Of a stretch of DNA of 21,108 nucleotides, positions 1 to 7,706 are shown one piece after another. The stretch's first letter is position 1. The number at the start of each line of letters is the position of its first letter. Under the pieces are notes generated by a model that had not been told where the DNA came from, searched no databases, and saw nothing but the letters and a program-made list of their open reading frames with translations. Origin of the DNA: Bacillota bacterium (GTDB lineage Bacteria; Bacillota; Bacilli; Paenibacillales; NBRC-103111). The position numbers and the translations under genes are program-made. The DNA lies in the NCBI GenBank assembly GCA_023393235.1, contig JAEWMH010000201.1, positions 1 through 21,108 of the forward strand, written 5' to 3'.

Positions 1-3
1 ACC

Positions 4-1797
4 TTATACATGCAGATCATCCCTTTCCAGCGGAATATGAACCAGAATGCGCGTGCCCCGCTGCGGCTCGCTCTGGATCTCCAGCCCGTAATGCTCACCA
101 AAGGCCAGCACAATCCGTTCACGGATATTCGACAACCCGATGCCGTTGCCCTTGGATTGCACCTCGCCGCGGCGCACCCTTTCCAGCATATCGGGAACCA
201 TCCCCGGCCCGTTATCCTCTACCGTCACCACCAGATGGTCCAGTTCCTCCCAAGCGCGGATGGTGATATGGCACGGATTGACCATAGGCTCAAGAGCATG
301 ATGAATGGCATTCTCCACAAGAGGCTGCAGGGTCAGCTTGGGGATAGGACAGGAATAAAAATGCTGCGGCACATCCTGCTCAAACACCAGCCGCTCTTCA
401 AACCGCGTTTTCTGGATGGTCAGATAATGGCGGATAATATCCAATTCCTGACCCAAGGTAACGATGGATTCCTTTTGGCTGATGGAGTTGCGCAGAAGAA
501 ACCCGAGGGACTCCACCATCCGGGAAATTTGCACCTGCCCCCCCATTTTGGCCTCCCAATTGATGGATTCCAGGGTGTTGTACAAAAAGTGGGGATTAAT
601 CTGAGCCTGCAGCGCCTTAAATTGGGTTTCCTTAATAGTCAGCTGCTTGGCGTAATTTTCGTGGATCAGCTCGTCAATCTGCTGAATCATAATCCGGAAG
701 GTCCGGTGCAGCTGCCCCACCTCATCCTTATTCAGGTTGTTGCCCACCGTCAGATCAGCGATGCCATCCGTAGAGAAATCCCCCTTCTGCACCTGCTTCA
801 TTCTGCCGATAAGCTCCTCGATAGGGCCGGTGATGCCTTGGGCCACCCGGAAAGCCACCAGAATAATCACGAACATGCTGGCAGAAAAAACGGCAATCAA
901 CAGATTCTTCATCCATGAAATCCGCTCAAAGATCGTATCAAAGGGAATGATGCTGGAGTAAATCCAGCCGGTATAGCCGGAAATCATCTGTGACACGAAA
1001 ATTTTGTGACCGTTTTCATTCCGTACTTCATAATCTTTGGCCAATGGTGCTTGCAGGAAGTCCCGTTGGGTCCCTACCAGAGAATCTGTCCCGGAGAAAA
1101 TCAGTCCCTTATCCGTGGAAATCAACAGCTCACCGGAGGCCAGCTCTGAGCCGGCGGCAATATCATGGACAATCTCGTTCATGCGGATGCGGACCACCAA
1201 GAGCCCCAAAGTCTCCAGGTCCAGCCTGAGGTTGGAGTTATAGGAACGGATGAGCCGGGTCGCCACCAGATAAGGCTCTCCCTCCATGGGAAGCATCCAG
1301 CGCAATTGGCCCTCTCCCAGGTTGGCCTCGTTCCAAATATTACGTTTATATTCTTCGGTCCAAACAGCCTCCCGGCCGGCGGAAATAATGTTGCCCGACA
1401 AATCCATAATATCTGCAGTGGCGACATATTTTTCGGAGCCGGCGAATTGGACCAGGCGGACGATCATATCGTCCCGGATTTTGTGCCGCTCGTAATTCAT
1501 CTCGGAGGGATCGGCCCGCAGCGCATTCAGCTTGCTTTGAATCGTGGGGTCGGTGGCAATATTGAAGCTGGTGCTTTCAATGTTCCTCAGCTCGTTCTCG
1601 ATGCTGTTGGCGGACAGGTTCAGCACCTGGGAGGAGCGCTCGTAAATCTGCCGGTCATAAATGGAATAGGCATATTGAAGCACACCGTAGGTCAGCATGA
1701 TGCAGCCTATCATAATGGAGAAGAGCATAATAAACAGCTTCAGCTTAATCCGCAGATTACGGTAAAATTGTGTGACGGAATGGAATAGCTTTCCCAT
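4..1797 (-). CDS. YesM-family two-component sensor histidine kinase
   Basis: Membrane sensor kinase of 597 aa that would phosphorylate a partner response regulator, in this family usually a YesN-type AraC regulator of sugar or polysaccharide uptake. Seen: membrane segment about residues 20-41, an extracellular sensor region about 42-295 (Cache-like by length and position), second membrane segment about 296-317, HAMP linker about 318-378, then the His_kinase motif ALQAQINPHFLYNTLE with His403 as likely phosphoacceptor. The ATPase domain has the N box LVENAIHH (493-500), DNGPGM (528-533) and GNGIGLSN (550-557). No catalytic element is missing. The ATG at 1797 follows AAAGGGGTGGATC, a good ribosome binding site. 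The gene has its own promoter. The stop codon lies at the left window edge, so a downstream regulator gene would be just outside. The signal sensed cannot be read from the sequence. Confidence 0.95.
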   Translation of the reverse strand: MGKLFHSVTQFYRNLRIKLKLFIMLFSIMIGCIMLTYGVLQYAYSIYDRQIYERSSQVLNLSANSIENELRNIESTSFNIATDPTIQSKLNALRADPSEMNYERHKIRDDMIVRLVQFAGSEKYVATADIMDLSGNIISAGREAVWTEEYKRNIWNEANLGEGQLRWMLPMEGEPYLVATRLIRSYNSNLRLDLETLGLLVVRIRMNEIVHDIAAGSELASGELLISTDKGLIFSGTDSLVGTQRDFLQAPLAKDYEVRNENGHKIFVSQMISGYTGWIYSSIIPFDTIFERISWMKNLLIAVFSASMFVIILVAFRVAQGITGPIEELIGRMKQVQKGDFSTDGIADLTVGNNLNKDEVGQLHRTFRIMIQQIDELIHENYAKQLTIKETQFKALQAQINPHFLYNTLESINWEAKMGGQVQISRMVESLGFLLRNSISQKESIVTLGQELDIIRHYLTIQKTRFEERLVFEQDVPQHFYSCPIPKLTLQPLVENAIHHALEPMVNPCHITIRAWEELDHLVVTVEDNGPGMVPDMLERVRRGEVQSKGNGIGLSNIRERIVLAFGEHYGLEIQSEPQRGTRILVHIPLERDDLHV

Positions 1798-1842
1798 GAT
1801 CCACCCCTTTTCGGATGCTTATCCATAGATATTCCCATTTTC

Positions 1843-1870
1843 ATTATACCGGAACCATCCGGCTGTCCAA
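1843..1870 (-). promoter_or_regulatory. Sigma-A-type promoter of the sensor kinase gene
   Basis: On the minus strand a perfect TATAAT (1843-1848) is preceded at 16 bp by TTGGAC (1865-1870), a weak -35. It lies about 45 bp upstream of the kinase start and just downstream of the terminator of the preceding gene. The -10 is strong; the -35 is approximate. Confidence 0.6.
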
Positions 1871-1894
1871 AGGGAAAAAGCAGTGCCGATTGTT

Positions 1895-1938
1895 AAAAAA
1901 GCCGACTCGGCGCATCCGTATGGATGCCGAGCGGCTTT
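1895..1938 (-). terminator. Rho-independent terminator after the gamma-glutamyltransferase gene
   Basis: Read on the minus strand: AAAGCCG, then TCGGC and ATCC, a four-base loop ATAC, then the pairing GGAT, GCCGA and CGGCTT followed by a run of T (plus-strand A run at 1895-1900). It starts about 38 bp after the stop of the hydrolase gene and should isolate it from the sensor kinase gene downstream. Confidence 0.88.
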
Positions 1939-1975
1939 AAACCTGGCCTTTGAGGCCTGCATCATATTCGCTGCT

Positions 1976-3562
1976 TCACCATCCGATGGCGGAGCCGTCA
2001 CTGCGCGGATCCGTTCCCCCGGCCAGGCAGCCGTTGTCCATGATCCGGATAGCATGGGCATGACCCATAAGCCCGTCGACTGGCTTCACCAGTTTCACCT
2101 GATGTCCCGCCTGTTTCAGCTTGTCGATGGTCTCACCTGTTATCCGTTTTTCCAGCCTGAGCTCCGCAGCAGGCTCTCCCCTGTTTCTTCCCCACACCCA
2201 TCTTGGTTCATGAATCGCCTCCTGGGGATCCATCCCGTAATCAATCATCCGGGTAAGAATCGCTGTTTGGGTTTGAGCTTGGCCGTCGCCCCCCTGGGCA
2301 CCGTAGAGTATGGCCGGTTTCCCTTCCCGCAGAGCCATTGCGGGCATCAGAGAATGGAGGCTGCGTTTGCCGGGCTCCAGGGCATTGGGGTGCTGCGGGT
2401 CCAAGTTGAATTGGGCACCCTGGTTATGCAGCAGAATCCCCGTTTCCCCCGCCGTGACCAAGGAGCCAAACTCCATTGAGAGTCCCTGCATGAAGGAAAC
2501 GGCATTGCCTTCCTTATCGGTCACTGCAGCATATACCGAATCCTCCGCCAAGGCGTTTGGCTTCAGATCTGCAGCCCGGTTCTTGCCGATATCGGCGAAT
2601 TGGGCGAGGCCATACTCCTTCGCCAACAGCCGGTCCAGGGGAACGGGATGGAAGACGGGATCTGTAAAGTACAGGTCCCGTTCCCGGATACCGGCCTTTA
2701 CGGCCTCTACCAGCAAATGATAAAACTCAAATGAGCCATGGGGAATTGCGCTTATATCCGCATGTTCAAGAATATGAAGCGCCAGAAGTCCGGCAACCCC
2801 CTGGGAGTTGGGCGGGGCCTGGCAGATCTCATAACCTCTGTAGCTGCCTGTAACTGGTGAGGTCCATTCCCCGCTATGTGCGGCGAAATCCTCCATGGTT
2901 AAGAGACCGCCTTGGGCTTGCAGAGACTCCGTAATGATCCGGGCCAGCTCCCCCTTGTAAAAAACCTCTATCCCGCCAACCGCCAGCTTCTGCAGACTTT
3001 CCCCCAGCTGCCGCTGAACCAGCTTCGTGCCGGTCTGGGGAACCTTGCCGCCGGGCAGGTATACCCGGGCTGTGCCGCTGTGCATGGACAGCATCAGAGC
3101 CCGTTCCGACAACGCCCCGTGCAGGTGCGGCGCCACAGGCATACCGTTGAAAGCATAACCGATGGCCGGCTCCAGCACCTCCGCCAGTGTCATCGTGCCA
3201 TACTCTCGGAGCAGCGCCTGCCAGCCATCCACCATTCCCGGCACCGTTAGGGCGCTTTTGGGGCCTTGGGAGGGAAAAACAGTCTGTCCTGAAAACTGCT
3301 CGCGGGTTACCAAATGGCCGGACCGGCCGGTGGCATTGTACACCCTGGCAGCTTCATCCCCTCGGGAATAGGTCATCCATATAGCGTCTCCGCCCAACCC
3401 GGCCAGATGCGGATAGACCACCGCCAGACAGGCGCTAACTGCTACTGCAGCATCAAAAGCATTGCCGCCCCGCATCAGCATTTTCGCTCCGGCGGCAGAG
3501 GCCAGATGATGAGGACTTACAACCATCGCTTCCGTGCCCGACACAGCTTTAAGGCTCATCAT
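1976..3562 (-). CDS. Gamma-glutamyltransferase-family Ntn hydrolase (YwrD/HpxW-like)
   Basis: Autoprocessing N-terminal-nucleophile hydrolase of the gamma-glutamyltranspeptidase superfamily. Seen: the N-terminal block VVSPHHLAS, the MRGGNAFDAAVA segment, VVYPHLAGLGGDA, and in the second half DSVYAAVTDKEGNAVSFMQG followed by LLHNQGAQFNLDPQHPNALE and the GAQGGDGQAQTQ block. No signal peptide is visible, which fits the cytoplasmic YwrD-like branch rather than secreted GGT. The nucleophile position (Thr in the family, before VYxxVxDxxGN) is Ser342 here, codon TCG at 2537-2539. Cleavage there would leave a small subunit of 187 aa, close to the usual about 190. Start: ATG at 3562 chosen over TTG at 3580 and ATG at 3559; none has a strong ribosome binding site. 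The gene appears monocistronic. The substrate is unknown; glutathione or other gamma-glutamyl compounds, or a small amide, are possible. Confidence 0.9.
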   Translation of the reverse strand: MMSLKAVSGTEAMVVSPHHLASAAGAKMLMRGGNAFDAAVAVSACLAVVYPHLAGLGGDAIWMTYSRGDEAARVYNATGRSGHLVTREQFSGQTVFPSQGPKSALTVPGMVDGWQALLREYGTMTLAEVLEPAIGYAFNGMPVAPHLHGALSERALMLSMHSGTARVYLPGGKVPQTGTKLVQRQLGESLQKLAVGGIEVFYKGELARIITESLQAQGGLLTMEDFAAHSGEWTSPVTGSYRGYEICQAPPNSQGVAGLLALHILEHADISAIPHGSFEFYHLLVEAVKAGIRERDLYFTDPVFHPVPLDRLLAKEYGLAQFADIGKNRAADLKPNALAEDSVYAAVTDKEGNAVSFMQGLSMEFGSLVTAGETGILLHNQGAQFNLDPQHPNALEPGKRSLHSLMPAMALREGKPAILYGAQGGDGQAQTQTAILTRMIDYGMDPQEAIHEPRWVWGRNRGEPAAELRLEKRITGETIDKLKQAGHQVKLVKPVDGLMGHAHAIRIMDNGCLAGGTDPRSDGSAIGW

Positions 3563-3591
3563 TTGACCAACTACTTGCAATATTTCTTATT

Positions 3592-3610
3592 TAAAATAAT
3601 AATCGTTATT
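3592..3610. promoter_or_regulatory. Possible Fur-box-like operator
   Basis: TAAAATAATAATCGTTATT matches 14 of 19 positions of the classical Fur box GATAATGATAATCATTATC. It is 30-50 bp upstream of the hydrolase start, where an operator could act. The local AT richness raises the chance of an accidental match, and PerR or Zur boxes fit less well. Confidence 0.25.
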
Positions 3611-3730
3611 CAAGCATTTTTCATCTTTTTGAGGGGGGAATCTGGAAAAAAACGGCGTTTCCGAGGCCGACGGGGTAATTTCCCCTCCTTGTTGTCCATT
3701 ATCCCCTTTACTCAGGAGCGCTCCCGGACT

Positions 3731-3849
3731 TATCTCTTCTCCACTCACTTCTATAATTTCTTCTATATTATTTCCTATATTTTCTTCTATATCCCCTTCT
3801 ATATCCTCTTCTATTCTCTACTTTCTTCTATTCTCTGCTTTCTTCTTTA
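3731..3849. repeat. Degenerate polypyrimidine repeat tract
   Basis: About 120 bp on the plus strand consist almost only of T and C with regular ATA interruptions. The core TTCTATAT or TTCTATTCTC recurs about every 10-16 bp (for example near 3748, 3760, 3784, 3797, 3809, 3826). The other strand is a GA-rich run of the form ATAGAAGA. No stable reading frame with a start codon and ribosome binding site fits it. It may be slipped-strand repeat expansion. Confidence 0.6.
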
Positions 3850-4016
3850 CCCAATACTACGTCCCGTATTCTTACGACAGCTCTCCCCAGCCAATCTCAT
3901 GCTGTGTTTGTTCTATTGCTTTCTTCCCCGCCCTCCTTCCTTTGTGGCAATCCTGAGCGAAGAAACCTGAGCGAAGGGGATAGTAGGCAACAAGGAGGTG
4001 AAAATCCCTATATCCA

Positions 4017-4063
4017 GCACAAAACACCGTCTGCAGCTTCCCGGAGGAAGCGCAAACGGTGTT
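4017..4063 (-). terminator. Rho-independent terminator of the gcv operon
   Basis: On the minus strand AACACCGT (4056-4063) and GCGCTTCC pair with GGAAGC, TGC and ACGGTGTT across a TCCG loop. The stem is nearly perfect over about 17 bp and is followed by TTTT. It begins about 50 bp after the gcvH stop codon. Confidence 0.9.
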
Positions 4064-4114
4064 CCATGTGATCTGCATAGACTCGGTTCGGTTTGAGGAT
4101 TATGCCAACGTCAA

Positions 4115-4501
4115 CTATTCTACCAAAGCCTTGTAGGCTGCAGGTTCCAGCAGACCGCCTATCGCCGCCGCGGCACCGTCCACCTGGATTTCAGCAATCC
4201 ATCCGCCTTCGTAGGGTTCCGCATTTACCAGCTCCGGCTGATCCAGCAGAGCTTCGTTCACCTTAACCACCTTGCCCCCCACCGGGCTGTAGAGGTCGGA
4301 TACCGTTTTTACCGATTCAATGGAGCCTAGGCTGTCCCCCGGCGCAACCGCTGCACCAATTTCCGGCAGCTCCACAAATACGATGTCCCCCAGCTGAATT
4401 TGGGCATAATCCGTAATTCCGACGCGCACGGTGTTTTCGTCTGCAGCCAGCGCCCATTCATGCTCTTCCGTATAACCTAATCCTTCTCTAATCTCACTCA
4501 T
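4115..4501 (-). CDS. gcvH: Glycine cleavage system H protein
   Basis: Small 128-aa lipoyl carrier protein. Its lipoyl-lysine arm takes the aminomethyl group from GcvPA/PB to GcvT, then is re-oxidised by dihydrolipoamide dehydrogenase. Seen: the N-terminal YTEEHEWA, GITDYAQIQLGDIVFVELP, and the lipoylation motif GSIESVKTVSDLYSP with Lys65 as the modified residue, then NAEPYEGGWI. Length is normal for the family. The frame is open upstream to 4603, but the ATG at 4501 is preferred because the conserved N terminus starts there and GAGGAGG lies 11 bp upstream. It is last in the gcv operon and is separated from gcvPB by a 345-bp gap with a palindromic repeat. In some Bacillales GcvH also feeds lipoate to other enzymes, so partly independent expression would make sense. 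Confidence 0.97.
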   Translation of the reverse strand: MSEIREGLGYTEEHEWALAADENTVRVGITDYAQIQLGDIVFVELPEIGAAVAPGDSLGSIESVKTVSDLYSPVGGKVVKVNEALLDQPELVNAEPYEGGWIAEIQVDGAAAAIGGLLEPAAYKALVE

Positions 4502-4610
4502 TTTCCTACGCGCCTCCTCATTTCGCCTTGCTTTGTCTATTCTCTTCGCCGCCGGATGCCCAATTCCCTGCCCACCGGTATCTCCTGCAACGCCAAAAAC
4601 CACTCCGCAT

Positions 4611-4796
4611 TCTTACGGACTCAGCGGCTCTTAATCAGCACAAAATCACCGCTTCGAAAATGTAACGGACCGGAGCGCCGCTATTTGCCCTGAACTCCTC
4701 TGTATGGAGATCATTTGGCACAAATAGCGGCTTTGGTGTCCGTTAGCTTCCCTGGACGCCACTTTCGGGCGAAATAAAGGCTGTGCGGTCCGTTAG
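4611..4796. repeat. Palindromic intergenic repeat element, copy 1 (four half-units)
   Basis: Fills most of the gap between gcvPB and gcvH. Four related half-units carry ACGGAC followed by a GCCGCTATTT-like core. Two are direct (ACGGAC at 4615-4620 and 4665-4670) and two are inverted (GTCCGT at 4738-4743 and 4788-4793). Spacing is exactly 50 bp within each arm and 79 bp across the inner pair, so the structure is symmetric about position 4704. The inner pair alone can form a stem using GCCGCTATTTG and CAAATAGCGGC. No transposase or open reading frame belongs to it. The neighbouring bases 4796-4815 hold a short direct repeat of GATCAACGG. A second copy lies at 14911-15044. Confidence 0.85.
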
Positions 4797-4845
4797 ATCA
4801 ACGGTCGATCAACGGCCTGATCAAATCAACAATTCGATCAGCCTG

Positions 4846-6306
4846 TTACCCGCAGGTACAGTTCAGCACAGGCTTCCTGGCTGCTGTAGTTTCATCCAGC
4901 CGCTTCACCACGGTTTCGTATGGGGCATTTTTGACCAGCTCAGGGTCATGGGCGGCTTCCTCCACAATTTGAATCATGGTGTCAATAAAACCGTCCAGCG
5001 TCTCCTTGCTCTCCGTCTCTGTGGGTTCAATCATGATGCACTCCTCCACATTAAGCGGAAAATAAATCGTCGGCGGGTGATAGCCGAAATCCAGCAGCCG
5101 TTTGGCCACATCCAGCGTGCGGACACCGTACTGCTTCAGATTTTTGCCGGAGAGGACAAATTCATGCTTGCACACACCCGGATACGGCACATGGAAATAC
5201 GGCTCCAGCCGCTTGCGCATATAGTTGGCGTTCAGCACCGCACATTCGGATACGCGCTTGAGCCCTTCCGGCCCGTAGGAGCGGATGTAGGCATACGCCC
5301 GTACCAGAATGCCGAAATTGCCGTAGTAGGATTTCACCCGGCCGATGGATGCCGGACGGTCCCAATCCCAGAAGTAGGTGCCATCCTCTGCACGGCGGCC
5401 AACAACCGGCTTCGGCAAAAAGGGAACCAGCTTCTCCTTCACACCAACAGGGCCAGCACCAGGGCCGCCGCCGCCATGGGGGGTGCTCATGGTTTTGTGC
5501 AAATTGAGATGCACCACATCAAAACCCATGTCCCCCGGCCGCGTGATTCCCATAATGGCGTTGGAATTGGCGCCGTCGTAATAGAGCAGCCCCCCCGCCT
5601 CATGGACAATTTCGGCAATCTCCACAATATGGCGCTCGAACAGCCCCAGGGTGCTGGGGTTGGTCAGCATCAGCGCGGCAGTGTCTGGACCGACCGCAGC
5701 CCGCAGCGCCTCCAAATCCACCATCCCGCCTGCGTCGGAGGGGATGGTCAGCGTTTCGAAGCCCGCGGTGGTGGCGCTGGCCGGGTTGGTGCCGTGGGAG
5801 GAGTCCGGCACCAGCACCTTGGTGCGCCGTTCACCGCGGCTTTCGTGGTAGGCGCGGATGAGCATCAGCCCCGTCCATTCCCCATGGGCGCCGGCTGCAG
5901 GCTGCAGAGTTACCGCATCCATGCCGGTGAGTGCGGCCAAATCCTGCTGCAGCGTATAGAGCAGCTCCAGCGCTCCTTGGACGGAGGACTCCGGCTGGTA
6001 CGGGTGGATCCGGGCAAAGCCGGGCAGCCTGGCGGCGTCCTCATTGAGCTTGGGGTTATACTTCATGGTGCAGGAGCCCAACGGGTAGAAGCCGTTGTCC
6101 ACACCGAAGTTCCGCCGGGACAGCTCCGTATAATGACGGATCACATCCACCTCCGACACCTCCGGCAGCGCGGCGGGGGATGTGCGCAGCAGAGCGGCGG
6201 GAATCCCCTCGGCAGGGTCGGTCTCGGGGACGTCGCATTCGGGCAGTGAATAGGCGGTTCTGCCCGGCTTGCTCAATTCAAAAATCAGCGCTTTTTCCGG
6301 TTTCAT
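4846..6306 (-). CDS. gcvPB: Glycine dehydrogenase (aminomethyl-transferring), subunit 2
   Basis: Larger half of the split P protein (486 aa). With GcvPA it decarboxylates glycine using pyridoxal phosphate and passes the aminomethyl group to lipoyl-GcvH. Seen: GFYPLGSCTMKYNPKLNE (72-89), PAAGAHGEWTGL (137-147), SSHGTNPASA, the YYDGANSNAI block, and the cofactor lysine Lys271 in HLNLHKTMSTPHGGGG. The frame opens with a TTG at 6312, but the ATG at 6306 is chosen: GGAGG lies 7 bp before it and it overlaps the gcvPA stop by four bases (ATGA), typical of translational coupling. The C terminus ends NCTCG. Nothing looks broken. Confidence 0.98.
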   Translation of the reverse strand: MKPEKALIFELSKPGRTAYSLPECDVPETDPAEGIPAALLRTSPAALPEVSEVDVIRHYTELSRRNFGVDNGFYPLGSCTMKYNPKLNEDAARLPGFARIHPYQPESSVQGALELLYTLQQDLAALTGMDAVTLQPAAGAHGEWTGLMLIRAYHESRGERRTKVLVPDSSHGTNPASATTAGFETLTIPSDAGGMVDLEALRAAVGPDTAALMLTNPSTLGLFERHIVEIAEIVHEAGGLLYYDGANSNAIMGITRPGDMGFDVVHLNLHKTMSTPHGGGGPGAGPVGVKEKLVPFLPKPVVGRRAEDGTYFWDWDRPASIGRVKSYYGNFGILVRAYAYIRSYGPEGLKRVSECAVLNANYMRKRLEPYFHVPYPGVCKHEFVLSGKNLKQYGVRTLDVAKRLLDFGYHPPTIYFPLNVEECIMIEPTETESKETLDGFIDTMIQIVEEAAHDPELVKNAPYETVVKRLDETTAARKPVLNCTCG

Positions 6307-7658
6307 ATACAAGCCTCCAGTTCCCGCATGAATGCGTCGATTTCATCCCTGGTCCGCTGCTCGGTCACAGCCACCAGCATGTGTCCGGACAGCTCCGGGT
6401 AATCCGATCCCAGATCGTACCCGCCGAGGAAGCCTTTTTCCAGCAGCTTGGTGTTCACCGCTTGGATATCCGCACCTTCCGGCAGGCGGAGCACAAATTC
6501 ATTAAAGAAGGGGGCGGCAAAGGCGAGCCGCACCTTACCCCCGGGAGCCTCCGCCAGTCCAGCGGCATACCGGGCTTTGCGGTAGTTCAGAAGCGCCGCC
6601 TCGCGGAAGCCCTCTTTGCCCATGACGGACATATACACCGATGCGCACAGTGCCAAGAGCGCCTGGTTGGAGCAAATATTCGAGGTGGCCTTCTCCCGGC
6701 GGATATGCTGCTCACGGGCTTGTAGTGTCAGCACAAACCCGCGTTTGCCGTCCTTGTCCACCGTCTGGCCTACGATCCGGCCGGGCATCCGGCGCATCAG
6801 CGCCTCCGTCACGGCGAAGAAGCCGCAGGTGGGGCCGCCGAAGGAGGCGGGAATTCCCAAAGGCTGGGCATCGCCTACCACCACATCGGCTCCCAGCTTG
6901 CCGGGAGATTCCAGCAGGCCCAGGGAAAGCGGATTAACACTCATAACCAACAGGCCTTTGGCCTCGTGGATTAAAGCTTCAATAGCCGGAATATCCTCCA
7001 GGTGGCCCAGGAAATTGGGAGTTTGCACCAGTACAGCAGCGGTGTCGCCATCAATGGCCGCAGCCAGCTTTTGCAGATCGGTAACCCCGTCCTTGAAGTC
7101 TACCTCCACAATCTCCAGATTTAGACCGCGTGCCGTGGTGTGGACTATCTCCCGGGCTTCGGGATGCACGGTCCGGGATACGACAATCTTCCGCCGCTTA
7201 ACCGCTCCGGCTGCAAGAGCCGCCGCTTCAGCCAGCGCCGTCGCCCCGTCGTACATGCTGGCGTTGGCCACCTTCATACCGGTCAGCTCGCAGATATAGG
7301 ACTGGAATTCGAAGATGGCCTGAAGCTCCCCTTGGCTGATTTCCGGCTGGTAAGGGGTGTAAGCCGTATAAAACTCAGACCGGGAGATCAGATGCTGGAT
7401 TACTACGGGAATCTGATGATCGTACAGCCCCGCCCCCAAAAAGGAGGTATACCGTTCAAAATCCGCATTCCGCGAGGCGAGACCCTTGAGATGCTTCATT
7501 AATGCCGGCTCGCTTAAAGCCCCGGACATAGGAAGAGTGCCGGAATATTTCACCGCCTCGGGAATATCTGCGAACAGCTCCGCTACGGATTTCGCGCCGA
7601 TCACCTCCAGCATTTGCTGTTCGTCCTCCGGTGTCATAGGCAAGTACCGATGCTTCAT
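6303..7658 (-). CDS. gcvPA: Glycine dehydrogenase (aminomethyl-transferring), subunit 1
   Basis: Smaller half of the split P protein (451 aa, normal length). It has the aminotransferase-like fold and pairs with GcvPB to form the active glycine decarboxylase. Seen: N terminus MKHRYLPMTPEDEQQML, FLGAGLYDHQIPVVI, YTAYTPYQPEISQGELQ, ELTGMKVANASMYDGATALAE in two adjoining stretches, and SFGGPTCGFFA. Split gcvPA/gcvPB is the usual form in Bacillales and many archaea, whereas Proteobacteria have one fused GcvP. It starts 48 bp after gcvT and ends with a four-base overlap into gcvPB, so the two subunits are probably made together. Confidence 0.98.
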   Translation of the reverse strand: MKHRYLPMTPEDEQQMLEVIGAKSVAELFADIPEAVKYSGTLPMSGALSEPALMKHLKGLASRNADFERYTSFLGAGLYDHQIPVVIQHLISRSEFYTAYTPYQPEISQGELQAIFEFQSYICELTGMKVANASMYDGATALAEAAALAAGAVKRRKIVVSRTVHPEAREIVHTTARGLNLEIVEVDFKDGVTDLQKLAAAIDGDTAAVLVQTPNFLGHLEDIPAIEALIHEAKGLLVMSVNPLSLGLLESPGKLGADVVVGDAQPLGIPASFGGPTCGFFAVTEALMRRMPGRIVGQTVDKDGKRGFVLTLQAREQHIRREKATSNICSNQALLALCASVYMSVMGKEGFREAALLNYRKARYAAGLAEAPGGKVRLAFAAPFFNEFVLRLPEGADIQAVNTKLLEKGFLGGYDLGSDYPELSGHMLVAVTEQRTRDEIDAFMRELEACI

Positions 7659-7706
7659 ATGGTTAACTCCGCCTGTCTCCTGGTTCCTGTTTATCCCAAT
7701 ACCCTC

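Larger units (their letters stand above)
3563..4016. other. Gene-poor gap upstream of the hydrolase gene
   Basis: No convincing gene was found in this AT- and pyrimidine-rich stretch. It holds an AT-rich probable promoter zone for the hydrolase gene (about 3581-3615), a perfect 10-bp palindrome GGAGCGCTCC at 3715-3724, the degenerate polypyrimidine repeats listed separately, and a 15-bp direct repeat of CCTGAGCGAAG (3952-3962 and 3967-3977). The base composition differs sharply from the surrounding GC-rich genes. Confidence 0.6.

Noticed and set aside
3610..3699. 29-aa basic open frame on the minus strand with AAAGGGG before its ATG
   Set aside because: Very short, no conserved feature recognised, and it overlaps the Fur-like site by one base; it cannot be told from chance.
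3872..4078. 68-aa minus-strand frame
   Set aside because: It runs through the gcv operon terminator hairpin and has no ribosome binding site or known motif.
4611..4796. CRISPR-like periodic repeats
   Set aside because: Only two units per direction, inverted arms, imperfect short repeats and no cas genes; a palindromic element fits better.
4611..4796. Insertion sequence remnant
   Set aside because: No transposase fragment and no clear target-site duplication seen; a non-autonomous element cannot be excluded.
4816..4845. Terminator directly after gcvPB
   Set aside because: CTGATC and GATCAG can pair in six bases, but there is no T run after it on the minus strand.
4783..6249. 488-aa open frame on the plus strand opposite gcvPB
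   Set aside because: Fully antisense to a clearly conserved gene, rich in His, Gln, Arg and Gly, no known motif and no ribosome binding site; a codon-bias shadow.
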